Made by a program: the position numbers and the translations under genes
Shown here: in pieces, positions 11,840 to 25,300 of the stretch
Position numbering within the stretch: the first letter of the stretch is position 1
Layout: every line of letters starts with the position of its first letter
Origin: Pseudopyrenochaeta lycopersici
Lineage: Eukaryota > Ascomycota > Dothideomycetes > Pleosporales > Pseudopyrenochaetaceae
DNA: 64,000 nt
Assembly (NCBI GenBank): GCA_003313425.1
Contig: NHZP01000022.1
Span: 868,001-932,000 of the forward strand
Direction of reading: 5' to 3'
Notes under the pieces: generated by a model
What the model was told of the DNA's origin: nothing
Database searches by the model: none
What the model saw: only the letters and a program-made list of their open reading frames with translations

Positions 11840-13079
11840 ATGTTAACTAGCAAGTTAACCTACGAGGAATTTCTATCTAAACTTAGTTACTACAGAGAAA
11901 CTCTATAAATAGCTATTAAGACATTAGACGAGGAGGAGCACTCGCTAGCTACTCTTACGCCTGCGCCTAAGCGAGCTAGCAATAATAAGACAAAAGACAT
12001 CAAGACCCTAAGTTAAATAAGAAAAGAACAGATAATAGATATACTAACTGCCCTAAACATAAGCAGGAGAAACGTGTTACTGCCTATAAGGTACGGCACT
12101 AGCCTAGTGTTTAACAGAACTAACGCGACTAAGTTCCTTAAGAGCTATAATCGCCGCGCAGAAAATAGAGGTCTTAATTAAGATAAGAGACTCTGCGTAC
12201 TTCCTAACTTCTGCGATAATAAATATAGTAACTTTATTAAAAGATCTCTTAAGTTTAAAGGGAGAGATTAGGAAGGCCTTTAAGAGCTTATTAAGGAATA
12301 CTAGAAAGATAAGGATAAAAGTGCTAAAATAGGAACACGTGCGTACCTTAAGAATTACATTACTTAATTAGCGCTGTAGTTCCCTAGCTTACTTAGCTAT
12401 TACGCTAACTTCCTTATTTATATAGAAGCCTGTATTAAGTTAGGAAATATATCTAAGAAAGAAAAAGGCTACCTATTCTACTAAGGCCTGCCTACTAAGG
12501 ACAGAGAAAACGTACTTATTAGGATGCCTAACAGCCTAGAAGGACAGCGTTTAGAAACCTACTATATAGAAAGTATCTATAAGTTTATAAGGAAGATATA
12601 CTAGTAAAAGGAGGAATTAAAGGAGGTAGCCGCTGCGGAATAACAACTGCTTAGTTAACATAATACTATCCTACGTAAAACCTCCTCCTTAGCTTTAGAA
12701 GAGGCAAGAAAGGTAGTTAAAAAGAAGAAAGAGCCTTAACTACCTAAGGTTAATAATAATGTAATAGATCTTATATAAGCCTTTAAAGACGTTAGAATTA
12801 ACGTTACTAAGTTAACTAAGGTTATAAACTAAAATAAGGCTATTACGAAAGCCCTCTAGTCTCCTATAAATTACACATACTTCCTTAATTATATAGTATA
12901 ATAATAAGCACTATTACAACTACGCTAACAGATGTATTATAATTAAAACAACAGAAGTTATATAACTAATGTACCTCTAAACGTTAATTAGAGATAAGGC
13001 TCTACGTGGGTGCAAGGACGAGAACAACACCTCACATGTAATATGTGTGGCTTAGCAGCTTATCTAGTTCAAGATTATA
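11840..13079 (+). pseudogene. Element B gag remnant
   Basis: Starts ATG at 11840 (MLTSKLTYEEFLSKLSYY) and keeps one frame for about 400 codons with TAA/TAG stops. It contains a basic, helix-rich capsid-like region and ends in a zinc knuckle fragment CNMCGLAAYLVQDYN at about 13038, in which the CCHC pattern is damaged. Chromovirus C interrupts it right after the knuckle, and gag resumes at 19795. No similarity to a named gag was claimed. Confidence 0.72.
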
Positions 13080-13083
13080 ATAT

Positions 13084-13476
13084 TATGAAGAATCTTAAAA
13101 GCTATTAGTGAGGATAGTTAATAAGATTGCAAGGCTAGTTCTCCAGGATAGAGTGAGGGACTAGACAGAAGGGGGTTTAATACTAAGATAGTAAGAGGGT
13201 GCTTCTGTAAAAAGTACTAAGGGTTAAGAATAATTAGTATTACTATTACTATACTATAGAGTATAATATTAAGTTAAACATAATAAGCTATAAGGGTTTA
13301 TTGTAATAATCTATATACATAACGCGCTTATCGCGCTCGCTGCGAGCGCCGCGAGCGCTCGTCCTTAGCAGAACGAGCGGTTACGTGACATGTAATAGAG
13401 TAGAACACTAGCGCTTCCTAACTAGCTGTTAGCGCCTAAGGCTCTTCCTTCCTGTCTAGGATTTCAGATCCTAACA
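13084..13476 (-). repeat. 3' LTR of chromovirus C (393 bp)
   Basis: Minus strand starts TGTTAGGATCTGAAATCC and ends GATTCTTCATA, the terminal CA being changed to TA. It carries an extra GC-rich, palindromic stretch around 13327-13358 (CGCTCGCTGCGAGCG) that is absent from the partner LTR. Confidence 0.9.
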
Positions 13477-13753
13477 CTATTCCCTTCCTCCTTTAGGATT
13501 CGTCTTAAATCACGTAATGTATAGCTAGATCAGCTTAAAGGCGGCGTACCCCGCGTCTGTAGTAATATAAGACAAAATATCGTCTAAGTCCTAGATTCGT
13601 AATCTACGTCTTTATAATAAAATCCTCTGTGCTAAAACTATTACTAAATTCGCCTGTAATAAGTATTTTAGGGATAATATTATTTATTATATTATGCTAA
13701 ATTTAAACTTAAAATATACTAAATACACTTATTTAGGAAAGCTATATATAAAC

Positions 13754-14060
13754 ATGTCCTAGGCTTCTCTAGCTAAGACTTATAAAGAGTATTAAAAGAA
13801 AGTAGATAATAACGAGAAGTTACTAGTAACTGTAATTGCACAGTTACTTTAGAACAAGGTAATCTTAAAACAGGCGGAAGAGAGAGCGCAGAAGAAGGCG
13901 TTATGTCTAGCGTTAGAGATGCATAACAACAGAGAGTTAGAGTTTACTAAGGAGGCTCCTTATCTAGCTGCTAATGCTTTAGTTAGTTTCTCCCTAATAG
14001 TGTAGTCTACTATAGGTGCTCTAGACTAGTTAGTAACTCTAGCGGAGCCTGGTTAGGTGC
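13754..14060 (+). pseudogene. Antisense ORF of chromovirus C (coiled-coil-like)
   Basis: On the strand opposite to C gag-pol, between the chromodomain and the 3' LTR. A TATATAAA-like box precedes ATG at 13754 (MSQASLAKTYKEYQKKV, reading TAG as the ancestral Gln). About 95 codons follow in one frame with only TAG/TAA stops, rich in Lys, Glu, Gln and Leu, then an MHNNRELEFTKEA motif. Copies A and E have comparable antisense frames at the same place. Function unknown; the composition suggests a coiled coil. Confidence 0.6.
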
Positions 14061-17000
14061 CCACCTTCTAGGTTAGTTATAGTTCTAGTACCTAAGCTCT
14101 TTTCGTTCTCTATCGCGGTTATATTTACTAATTCGTTCCTTACAGTTCCCTAAGTTTAACTTAGGTTCCTATATATTTTCTAAGTCTAGGTAGTCCTTCT
14201 ACTTTATAAGGTACTCCCTTTCTCTATACTAGTTTTCCGTAATCTTAGAGCGTCTTTTATTAAGGATTTTTTTAACTTTGTACTCTGTTTCTTCTTTAGT
14301 TTTATACTAGAATATTTTTTATAGTAGCTGTTATGGGCGAAGAGGCCTGACTAACGAGTGTGCATTTGTCCTATACTACAGAAGGAGAAAGATAGAGAAG
14401 AGGTTACAGGTATCCTTAGAGGATATATATATATATGTTCGTACGAGCGAAGAGGAACGTGCTCCTCTGGCTGCTAACTTGTACGAGCTAATAAGAAAAG
14501 GGGGCAGAGGAGATTAAGGAGTTCTTTCCCCGTGCGATAGTAGCGAAGCCTCTCCTGCTTAAAGGGCGCAGCCCATTACAGTAGCGTTATAGGGTTAGCT
14601 AGTTCTAACTTAGAGATATAGAAGCGTAAGTAGATCCTTGTATCTAGTAGTAGCTTAAGTATATAATTTATAGGTCTGTTTTATTCTTTAACTAAAAATA
14701 GTCTAACCTTAACATAATTAAGTCTCTTACTTAGTCGCTTATTGCGTAGATTTTTCGTAAGTAAGTATGCTTTATCCCTCTTCTTTAGCTAAGGTGCTAT
14801 TTTTCTTTTCTTATTTTGGTAAGAAATACTGTTACATTATACTTTCTTAAGGTTTTCTTAGAGTTATTTATATACTTTCTTTATTTCTTTAGCTATTTTT
14901 ATAGCTGCTTTAGCTTTTCTACTAGGGTATAATTTTATAAAGAGATTAAGGTGTCTCCTATAGTTAGCAAAGAACAGTGTCTTTCTAGTTAATTCTAACA
15001 ATTTATTGTTATAGGCTAGTTATGCCATTAGTAGTAATAAGACCTAATTATTTTGTTGTTAATTACTGTAAATTCTTAGGTAGGTCTTTATTGTTCTGTT
15101 AATTCCTAGGTAACTATGTACTAGGTTATCGTAGTATTGTCAGATAATTGCGTCTTACAATTCTTTAGGTACTTTAGACGTAATTATTATAGTGTTGTTT
15201 AATAACTTATTAGGTCCTAGGCTTCTGTCCTAGTTTACTTAAAGAATAGCATCGCTAACTATTACTTTTATTCCTGCGATGTCTAATCTGCGGCTGAGAG
15301 CATCAGCTCTGCTGTTATCCTTTCCTAGCGTGTATATAATCTTAAACTTATATTATCCTAATATTTTAGCCTATCTAACCTGTCTCTAATTTAAGGTCTT
15401 AGTAGTAGTAAAGTTAACTAAGTTCTTATAGTCTGTAAATATTATAAGATCTAAGCAGCTTTCTGTATAGATCTGCTAGTAGTTAAGGGCGTTAATAACT
15501 GCTATAAGCTCTTTATTATGTACGTTATAGCGTTCCTTAGGGTCTGTAAATTTCCTTAAGTAGTAGGCGATTAGGTACTATCTCCTATCGCGTTCTTATT
15601 TTACTGTTGCACCTAGTGCGAGGTCTAAGGCGTCTATTTTAAACTGTAAGGGTTCTCCTGTTTAGAATGCGATTAACACTAGTAGTATAATATAGGCTTC
15701 CTTAAGCATCTAGAATACTTTTCTTTATTTATTTCCCTATTCTTATTTTATCTCTTTTCTTATAAGCTTAGTAAGTAGGATAGATTTCTTAGAGAAGTCC
15801 TTAATAAACTATTAGTTAAAGTTAATTAATCCTATAAATAACTATATATCTTTAACTATTTTAGGTTTAGGCTATTTTTTTACTACTCTTATTTTTTCTT
15901 TACTTATCTTTACTCTATATGCGCCTACTATATATCCTAGGAATTTAACTTCTTTCTTATAGAACTTATATTTCTTAGGCTTAAGTAGTAACTTAAATCT
16001 TCCTAAGTAGGTAAGAACTATTTTAACGTGCTTAATATATTCTTATAGATTATTAGAGTATATAAGGATATTATTAAGGTATATAATAATAAATATATCT
16101 AGGTATTCTCTTAACACGTTATTAATAAGTGCCTAGTATATCGCTAGTGCGTTAGTAAGACTAAAAGGTATTACTGTATACTTATAGTAGCTATAGCGTG
16201 TTGTAAACGTAGTCTTCTATTCTTTACTTTTCTTTATGTAAATAAGGTTATACGCCCCTCTTAAGTCTAATACTATAAAGACTTTCATAAAGGCTAATTA
16301 GTTCTGTAATTCTGCTATATTTAGTAGAGGGTATTAATTCTTTACTATAATATTATTAAGTTTCTAGTAGTTAATGTATAATCTTAGCTTCCTATTTTTC
16401 TTTAGTATAAATAGTATAAGGCATCCTGCTAGTAACTATAATTCTCTAAAAAATCTTTTCTTTAAGTTTATCTTAATATATTCCTGCAGGGTTTTAAGTT
16501 CTTTTTCTAATAAACTGTAAATTAAGCTAAAAGTTAGTTACTTTCCTTCCTATAGGATAATCTTATAATCCTAAGGTTAATACTTAGGTAATACTTTTAT
16601 AGTTATCTCTTCCTAAAAGAGTAACTTATATTCTTTATACTTATTAGGGATTACTAGAGTTACGCTTTACTCCTTAACTCTAGCTTGTTAGTCTAAGGGC
16701 CTCCTATTAGTACCTACTAAGTCAAACCCTCGTGTCTTAAGGTTGTCCTTATTTAAAGTAAGGATCCTAATTATTATCTTCTTATCTACCTAGGCACTCA
16801 GCTGCAGCATAGGCTTGCTCGTAGTTACGTCCGTTCTACAGCATTTAAATAAGAACTTCTTCTTTTTCTAATTTATTTCTAGACTATAATCTCTTAACTA
16901 TAGGAGTCTTAGTATTACGTTGTGTTATAATAGTCTGAAGACGTCTAGGTTAATCGTTTCCTTATAGTTCTAGATAATAAGTTGCATATTCTGTACTTTG

Positions 17001-19400
17001 TGTGTAATTATAGACTCTAATAGTATTAGTTATCTATTAGCTACTATTAATAGATATAGTACTAATTTTAATAATAGAATAAGGCTAGCTTATTCTATTA
17101 CTCGCGTAGAAATATAGCTCTATTATACTCTAGAATCTACTAGTACCTTTATCTAGCTTCTGTTAAGCTTAATATTTAGCTTAAGAAGTCCTTATGTGCC
17201 TATTGCGTATAAGGTTCGCAGTTCTTACCTATTAGTAGGCGTGACCCTAAAAAAGGCTCCTCCTAATACCCGTTTAGTGTCTTAATATCTTTATACTTAA
17301 GGTAATCTAAGTTAAGGCACGTTTAGCATTATTACTAATTATATTCCCTATTAAAGACTAGCTACATTACTATAGTAGCTGCAGGGTTATCGTTTCCTAG
17401 GAAGTAGAGGATAGTCCTCTTATCCTATAGGTAGTTATTATACTTAACTTTAGGATAATTATACTATTAGTATTTGTATTAATAAAATAAGTAAGGGAAG
17501 TATCCCTGTTCTGTCTTACTTAAATAGTGTATTATGCACAGGTCTGTGGTGCAGAAAGACTAGTAGACGATACTGTGTCGCCTATTGCGTGGGTCTATTA
17601 AGTACTCTAGTACTAGTTTCTGTAGTCCTTTGCGCATAGTATATAGGGTTTAAGCTACCTCTGCGCGCTTATAGTAGTCTCTAGCTTCTTCCTCTGTAAG
17701 AAGCTAGTTAGGGTTAATATTCTCTTTATTATCCTCCTAATGTATTTATTATTTAAGCTAAGTATAAATATCTTATTTCTTACTATCTGTAAGCATAATC
17801 TTACTATAGGAATTAACTTAAAGATACCCTTACTATACTAGGTTCTTAGTGCTTAGTACGTAGAAAGCGTCTTCCTGTGTTAGTAGTAGCATTATTTAGC
17901 GTCGTAATACGTATTCTAGGGTCTTAACTACTAGGAGTTCTAGTGCCTATGTTTATCTAGCTTATTAAAGTTTCTGTAGTGCGTCCCTAACGCTTACAGG
18001 TTACTATACTTCCTTAGCTTTTTCTACCTACTCCTGTATTACCTTCGTGTAATATTTAGGGTAATAATAGTATTCCTGTAATATATCCTATATTACTTAC
18101 TTAGCTAGGATAATTATACTTATTCCTTATATTATAGCTACTTCCTATTCTTTAAGGGTTAGCGTATTAATATACTATGCTTTATACATGTATTGCGCGC
18201 GTAGTTAGCAGTTAAGTTCTGCGATATCTTTTTCTACTTCTATAAGCGTAGATAGCTTTAGGGTTCCTAGTTAATATTAGCTCTAGAAGTTCTCTATTTT
18301 TTATTCTTTAGTTAAGAGTACTATAGTATTACTAAGGTCTTCTGTAGTATCTTTATAGACTAGGGATAGGGAGCTGTTACTCTTCTTCTCCTTATTACTA
18401 TACTAGGTTCCTAGAATTACCTTCTTAGTAGGTTCCTAGAGAAGTAGCTGTAATACTTCTATATCTTAAGCCCCTTCCTCTTAGGTAATAATAACTTCCT
18501 ATATTTTATTATTACTGTTTTCCTCTTTTATAACTATTATATTAATCTAGAGAGTTACCTTATTCTTCTTCTTATAGTCCTTAGCTATATAGCCTTTCTT
18601 ATTATAGTTAAAACAGGTTATTTCTTTCTTCTTTTCTCTCTTACCTAACTTTCCTCTGTTAAGGTTATCTAGATATATTACCTTAGATCTTCTAGACGTA
18701 TAGTGCCCTAGGACCCCTTAGGGCTGCTGTTAGTAGCGCAGGCGACTGCTATTAGACTTGTTGCGATAATCCTTTTACAGTTTCTTATCTTCTTTTATTT
18801 GTCTAGGTCGTTGTCCTGCGAGTCGCGCGCGAAGCTCGTAGAGCTCTATATCTAGTTAGATAGTCTTATTAATTAGGTTATCTAGTGTTATAATCTTTGT
18901 GCCCGTGCGCATAAGCTTAGTCTAGACGTCCGCTTTTAGGCCTTGTTTGTATATAGTTTTTAAGGTATAGTCGTTCTAGCTGGTTTGTCTAGCGTAACCT
19001 AGAAATTTATTAGTGTAGTTAGCTGCAGACTTAGTTTATTATATGTTTTAAACCTTACGTTCTGTAATAGTTACCTCGTTTAGGAGTCTAAACGCTTAGC
19101 GCATACATACTTTAAATCTTTCTGTATTTTCAAACATAATAATTAGTTCTTAAGGTTTTTCACCTTCGCTTATGTACTTAACTAGGTGAGGTTTCACTTA
19201 TTTAGTAGCTTCGCCTCTTATGTAGCTAGACATAAGTACTGCTTAATTATTATTATCTATAGTAGTTGTATTAAACTTAAAGAACAGGTTAAATTAGAGT
19301 AACTACTCTTCGAGCTTAAAGCGATCCCTATAGAAGAGATCTAGTTTAGCGACAGCGTTACCTAGCCTAGTAGTACAATAGTTCGTGTTTTCTATCTTAG
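14060..19400 (-). pseudogene. Chromovirus C gag-pol remnant
   Basis: From right to left on the minus strand: gag (LGNAVAKLDLFYRDR near 19.35 kb), zinc knuckle near 18.6 kb, protease, RT with a YLNNILIYS catalytic remnant near 16.07 kb, RNase H near 15.3-15.8 kb, integrase 14.6-15.2 kb, and a chromodomain at about 14.1-14.29 kb (EYLIKQKDYLDLENIQEP). Stops are TAA/TAG. An SL2 repeat at 14329-14580 splits the integrase end from the chromodomain. The chromodomain in known chromoviruses directs integration to methylated-H3K9 heterochromatin. Confidence 0.83.
14329..14580 (-). mobile_element. Solo-LTR-like repeat, family SL2, copy 1 (252 bp)
   Basis: Ends TGTTATGGGC...GCCCATTACA with perfect duplication GTAGC (14324-14328, 14581-14585). 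Nearly identical in reverse complement to 28699-28948, including an (AT)n tract. Ends form a short imperfect inverted repeat TGTWATGGGC. Non-coding, free of RIP. Solo LTR is the best call; a MITE with 5-bp duplication cannot be excluded. Confidence 0.85.
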
Positions 19401-19427
19401 TGTTACTTATCTTAAGGGTGTTTAAAG

Positions 19428-19789
19428 TATAAAGAATCTTAAAAGCTATTAGTAAGGATAGTTAATAAGATTATAAGGTTAGTTCTCCGGGATAGAGTAA
19501 GAGACTAGATAGAAGGGGGTTTAATACTAAGACAGTAAGAGGGTGCTTCTATAAAGAGTACTAAGGGTTAAGAATAATTAGTATTACTATTACTATACTA
19601 TAAAGTATAATATTAAGTTAAACATAATAAGCTATAAGGGTTTATTATAACGATCTATATACATAACGCGCTCGTCCTTGGCGGAACGAGCGGTCACGTG
19701 ACATGTGACAGAGTGGAACACTAGCGCTTCCTGACTGGCTGTCAGCGCCTGAGGCTCTTCCTTCCTGTCCAGGATTTCGGATCCTAACA
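19428..19789 (-). repeat. 5' LTR of chromovirus C (362 bp)
   Basis: Minus strand starts TGTTAGGATCCGAAATCC. The first 120 bp (U3) are nearly free of RIP, while the R-U5 part shares heavy mutation with other copies. Adjacent internal sequence (ctttaaacacccttaag on the minus strand) matches the start of E after its 5' LTR. Confidence 0.9.
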
Positions 19790-19794
19790 AATAT

Positions 19795-22700
19795 ATACCG
19801 CGAGCTTATCTTGTTAGGCTAGGTGTCTACTTTCTTTATAAAAGAAGATAACCGCAAGATCTATTATTTTAGACTATCGCATAAAAAGCTTAGAGAAATT
19901 ACTAGGTCTATTCCGCTAAGCTTTTAGCTTAACTAGCTAAAAAAGAAGGTTACGGAATTCTTTAACGTACCTAAGGATATATTAGACTAGCTAGCTTTAG
20001 TAGTAAGGCTAGACATGTTTAAAGGAACAGACTCACGCGCAGAGGTAAGGAACCTAGGACGAAGTTAATAATAAGAGAACCCTGCAGCTAACAGCGTTAT
20101 AGAAATCCTTAGCGCAGGAACTAATATAGATGTAGAAGATAAGTTTCGCAACTTCTAAGAAAATCGCATGCTTAACTAGTAATATTACAGCTTAGTTATA
20201 AGCCTTAATTACGTAGACAGTAATAATATTATTATAGGGGCGTTTCCTAAGAACCTCCTAGAAACTACAGAAGTCTATATAGCTAGTTTGAAAGTAATAC
20301 TAAGTAAAGATAAAACTCTAGAATAAGTTTACTAAGGTAAGGTATAAAAGCCTACGCAGCTATAAAAGATTTTAGCTAGATAACTACTAGGAAACTAAAA
20401 TAAAGAGCTAAGCTAATTTATAGAGAAAGGGCTAAGTACTTTAGCTACGCCTACTTTAAGATAAAGATATAAGGGCGATAAGATTATATATAATATAGGA
20501 CCCGCGGGCGTACCTGTTATAACGCTGCATAGAGGAGTGTTAGTTACTACTAAGCCGCTACCCTATTAGATACTAGATTACCTTAAGCTACCTGTTAATT
20601 ACGCGTATTAAGGTAAAGAAAAGAAGGTTTAATTCTAAGAGACTTATAATAAAGAATAAAGCCTAGAAATCTACTAACTATCTAGGATTATATTAGCTAT
20701 CTTAAAGTAAGAAGTACGAGGATTAACTATAGGAGACTTACTTAGGCAGAATAATATTAAAGGCTAGGTTAGAAAGCTCCTTTAGGAAGAAGAAGGAACT
20801 AAGAAACGCCCTATAGAAGTAAACGCGCTAGTTTTAGTAAGCTAGCTAATTAGGAGCTACCCTAAGTGCGCTAAGCTTAACCTAGGAAGCCCTATAATTA
20901 GCTAGAACTATCTAAACCCTAATAAATACGAGGAACCTAAACCTTAGGTGTTAAAATGCAACATAATTATAACTATACATAACGCGCAGCAGTAATATAT
21001 TATTAATAGTAAATCTAACACCTAGATTAATAGGGATAAGATTATAGTAAAAAGGGTAGCTACGCAGGAAAGGCTTAGAGGAATAAAACTAATACATTAC
21101 GACTTTCCTGTTTGTTAGGCATTGTGTAACAGGAACGCAGTTAAATACCTTATTAATACAGGTTCGTAAATAAACCTCTTAAGATTAAGCGCGGCATAAG
21201 CCTTAAGCATTATCTACGAGGCTATAGAGTAACGTCCTAGATAGATAAATAGAATTATAAGTGTAACAGGAGATACTAACGCCTTTATTAGCACGGCTTA
21301 GGACGTCCTAGTTAAAGTAGGGGAGGTTATTATAAGGACGCACTTCTAAATAATAGCTAATCTAATAAGGTTAGCTATCCTTAGTAACCCTTAGTATTCT
21401 ACGGCAAGGTTAGCTATCTAGTATAACATGTATAGTTAGGTTACGTGTTGAATAATCTCTAAGGATAGAACGAGGAACGCAGTCTTCCTAGCATCAGATC
21501 TAACGCCCTTTTACCTAAGTACGGTAGTAGTAGATTCTAATAACTTAGAAAACTAGATGTAAGCGCACAGATAGGGGAAGTGCGTTCGCATACTAACATT
21601 AACACCCTAGAAAATAAGGATATTAGCGACATCGCTTAGGCTAAGCATTACTAGGAAGTCTATCTTATTAACAATAAGTTAGATTTTAGAGACTTTTCGC
21701 ACTTATTTACTATACGAGACAGAAGTAAGTTATAAGCACAAAAGGACTATGCTGCGTTATAACTTATCTTGTTAAACGCGACAGCTAGTCTAGAAGTAAG
21801 CCTCAAAAGTATTATATGCGAACTAAACCGCTAAACTTAGAGCTAGCGAAGATAGTAGTTGCAAGTTAATACGATGTATAAGAAGGTAGCAGATAAAGTA
21901 AGGCTAATTAATAAGCCGCGCCCCCTAGAACTAATAGAATTTAGAAGAGAAGACTAGCTAGAAATCGCAGTTAAGAACTAGTTGCTTTACTTAAGCCTAA
22001 AGGGACCTAGCCTAGGACCTTCTAATTATCTCTTTAAATAATAATACGCGGATTTTCTACGAGGGTCTCGCCTTACTTCTAAATAAATAAATTAACTAAA
22101 GCTTAGATCCTTGCAGGCCTAAGAAAAGTAGTTAATACTAGATATATTAATAAATTAAGAAGTAGTAATAACCTTTATATTTACTAAATTAGGAAGGATT
22201 AGTAAAGACGTGTGCCTGCTATATAAGATAAAGATAATACCTTATAAAGTATAGTAGGTTAAGTCTTTTCCTGTGCTAAGAGGGATTAAGGAAGAGGTAG
22301 TAGTAATATTTTAAGAAAGAATTAACTAAGGAACCCTTAAATAGTATAATAGTTAGTATAGGAACCTGTAGTTCCTAGTTACTAAGAAAGATAAGAAGTA
22401 CTAGCTTATTAATAACGCGGTTTATATAAATAAGGTTTTAATACAGGATGCAAATCTCCTACTAACAGCTAACAAATTCTTAGAATAATTTACTAGATAT
22501 AAGATCCTCTCTCTTATAGATCTATTTTTAGGATATAATTAGATTATACTTTACCCTAATAGTAGAGATATAACTATATTCTAGACACTAATTAGGTTAT
22601 TAAGATTATGCCCGATAGTTTAAGGAGCTACAGACTTAGTTAGTGCTTTTTAGTAGATAATAATAAAAATCCTAATCAGATATTAGCCTTACACTGCGCT

Positions 22701-25300
22701 ATTCCTAGATAATATTACGTGTAGTAGCTTAAAATTAACGTATAATAATAAAGAAGTATTACTAGGAGTTTAAAGGTACGTACTAGAACATATCTAACAG
22801 CTAGATAAGGTACTTACTAATATTAAAAGAGCTAGGGCTATAGTCTTAGGAATAAAGTGTTACTAGGGAATAGATAGGCTAGGTGTCGTCAGATATAAAG
22901 TAGGTACTGAAGGAAGGCATCTAGATTACTAGAAAGTAGCTAAGATTTAAGAATAGCCTAAATACAGGAACGTAAAGGAAGTGCAGATGTTCCTTAGAAT
23001 ATATATCTATTATCGTATCTAGGTACTAAGTTTACTATTTAAGTAAAACTGTTATTTACCTTCTTACAAAATAAAACAGAATACGCATAGAAATCGCCGT
23101 AATAAGAAGTAATACGGGATCTAAAAGACAAAATTACTAATACTTTTGTATTAGCTAGCCTAGATTATAAATATAGATAGAGATTCTACCTAAGGGTTAA
23201 TAAAAGTAAAGAAGGTATAGGAGCTGTACTTAAATAGGAAGGTAAGGATAGGAAGCGTTATCCTTATTAGTTTAAAAGTATAATATAGTTATAAGCTAAA
23301 AGTTAGTAGTATTTAACTAAGCTTAAATATAGGGCGGTGCTTTAGGCACTAAAGAAATTTAGAACTTAGCTATATAGGCAGAACTTTATAATTAAGACAG
23401 ACGTGTAGACATTAATTACGCAGTTAAACTAATTATTAGCTAAGACGCTAGGATCTGTTATAAATAGATAGATAGCCGTAATTCTTATATAGGAATTCAA
23501 CATTAAGCACGTGCCTAGTAAAAAGTACGTAGTAGCTAACGTATTATCGCGGTACCTAAAACCTAATAGATAAGAACTACTAGATTAGATAGAGGATAAT
23601 TTAGAGAAATACGTTAAATACCTAATTAGCGCGATAGATAAGGCGCCACCTATTTAAGGACGGGCCTTAAAGAATAAATACTTAAACACTTTAGAGGAAA
23701 TCGCCTAATTCCTCCTATTACTAAAACTTCTACCTAATCTTATAAGGAAGGAACTTTAGGCATAGAAAAAGAAAGCTATAAACTTCTTTATTAGAGATAG
23801 CTATCTATTTAGAAAAATATTACGAAACATCGCACTCTATATAGTAGTTAATAACCCTAACTTACAAGTAGCAGCTATAAGCAATATCTATAAAGTTATT
23901 AAATATTAAGGCGTTACAGGCGTGTACAGTATAATAGCATAAATGTATTAGTAGAAAAGTATGTACAGCGACGTTAAGCTTTAAATATTAGCCTGTAAAG
24001 AATACTAACTAAGATCTTCTAAGTATATAGTAGATATACTTACTAATACCTATAGTTACGCGCTATAGGAAATAATTATAATTAACGTAGTATATATACT
24101 AGAGTAAAACAGAAAGAGATTTCTAGTCCTCGCTAGGGAATACCTATCTAGATAGGTTAAAGGTTGCGCAATCCCTAATAATAAGTCCTTAACTATTACG
24201 AAGTTTATCTACGAAGAAATTATATACAGATAGAGTATAATAAGGAAATAATAGTAGATAGAGGACCTGATTTTACTAAAGTCGTTGTAGCCCTTACTAA
24301 GATATACAAGATTAGGCGCGTCTAATTATTAGCTTATAACCCTTAAGCAATAGGTAAAGTTAAAGGCAGTTATAAACTAATTATAAATGCGCTTACTAAG
24401 TTACTAGGATTATAGGTTACGAATCTCCTAGCTGTATTGTTAGCAGACAGGATATTAATCTAGGAACAAACTAGGTATTTAGCCTTCTAACTTATTACTA
24501 GATAAAACCTAGTCCTGCTAATTAAGCTAGCCTTACTAACCTAGTAGATACTTTCCTTCTGCTAAATCTATAATAAAGAATATCTTCTTATAGTATAAGT
24601 AATGCAGATTAACCTTAGAGACTAGCTTGTTGAAGAGGCAGTTATAAAAACTAAGCGAATACGTGCGGCAAAAAAGGAATACTAGGACGATTACAAAGAA
24701 ATTAAACAATAAGAGATAAAGGATAGAGACTTAGTCCTGCTATAGGATTTAATACGTAAGATTAATATATCTAGGTTAAGAAAACTAACTATAAGATAGT
24801 TAGGTCTATATTAAATCTTAGAAGTATTTAAGGATTAAAGTACCTATAGACTTAAAGACCTTAACAGATTAAAGTTCGCCTATACTACGCTAGGTTATTA
24901 TTTAAAGCTATTTATTTAGAGAGACCTGTTAAATATGGCTGCTAAAGACTAAAGAAGAATAAAATTATAGGAACTATTATTATAGGAAGAGGTACACCTC
25001 TTTTAAGAGCTACTAGCTTAGTTTAACTAGTCTTAAGATAAACTAGGTAACAACGAGCCTAAAGTAGAGGGAGGTCGCCTACAAAACCTTAAATCTAGAA
25101 AATTAGTTAATTAAGACCTAGTTATAATATTAGATACAGTAACCTACCTAAACTACATATTAGTTTAAGTTATACTAAGGAGGTTAATAATAATAGAGAA
25201 AGAGGCGTATTCTAAAGAATTTATAGATTCTAAATCTAATACGACGTCTAAAGATAAACTATTATAGGCTAAGGGATAGCTAAAAGTCTCTAAGTAAGGA
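19795..25300 (+). pseudogene. Element B gag end and pol (protease, RT, RNase H, integrase)
   Basis: Gag resumes at 19795. A retropepsin remnant reads LINTGSQINLL at about 21152 (D-T-G changed to N-T-G). RT at about 22.18-22.95 kb has LSLIDLFLGYNQIIL and an LFLDNITCSS catalytic remnant (FLDDI expected). RNase H follows at about 23.1-23.6 kb and integrase at about 23.8-24.9 kb, with a C-terminal tail to about 25.3 kb. No chromodomain was seen. Stops at Gln codons and Asp-to-Asn changes are the RIP pattern. The RT type differs clearly from A/C/E and F. Confidence 0.78.

Larger units (their letters stand above)
13084..19789 (-). mobile_element. Complete Ty3/gypsy chromovirus C, minus strand (6,706 bp)
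   Basis: Two LTRs of 393 and 362 bp, 5-bp duplication AATAT (13079-13083 and 19790-19794), inserted in gag of B. The internal region is homologous to A and E but inverted. Left and right LTRs differ by a GC-rich indel of about 31 bp. Hosts an SL2 repeat at 14329-14580. Strongly RIP-mutated in gag-pol, whereas the U3 part of the right LTR (about 19670-19789) is nearly clean. Confidence 0.92.
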
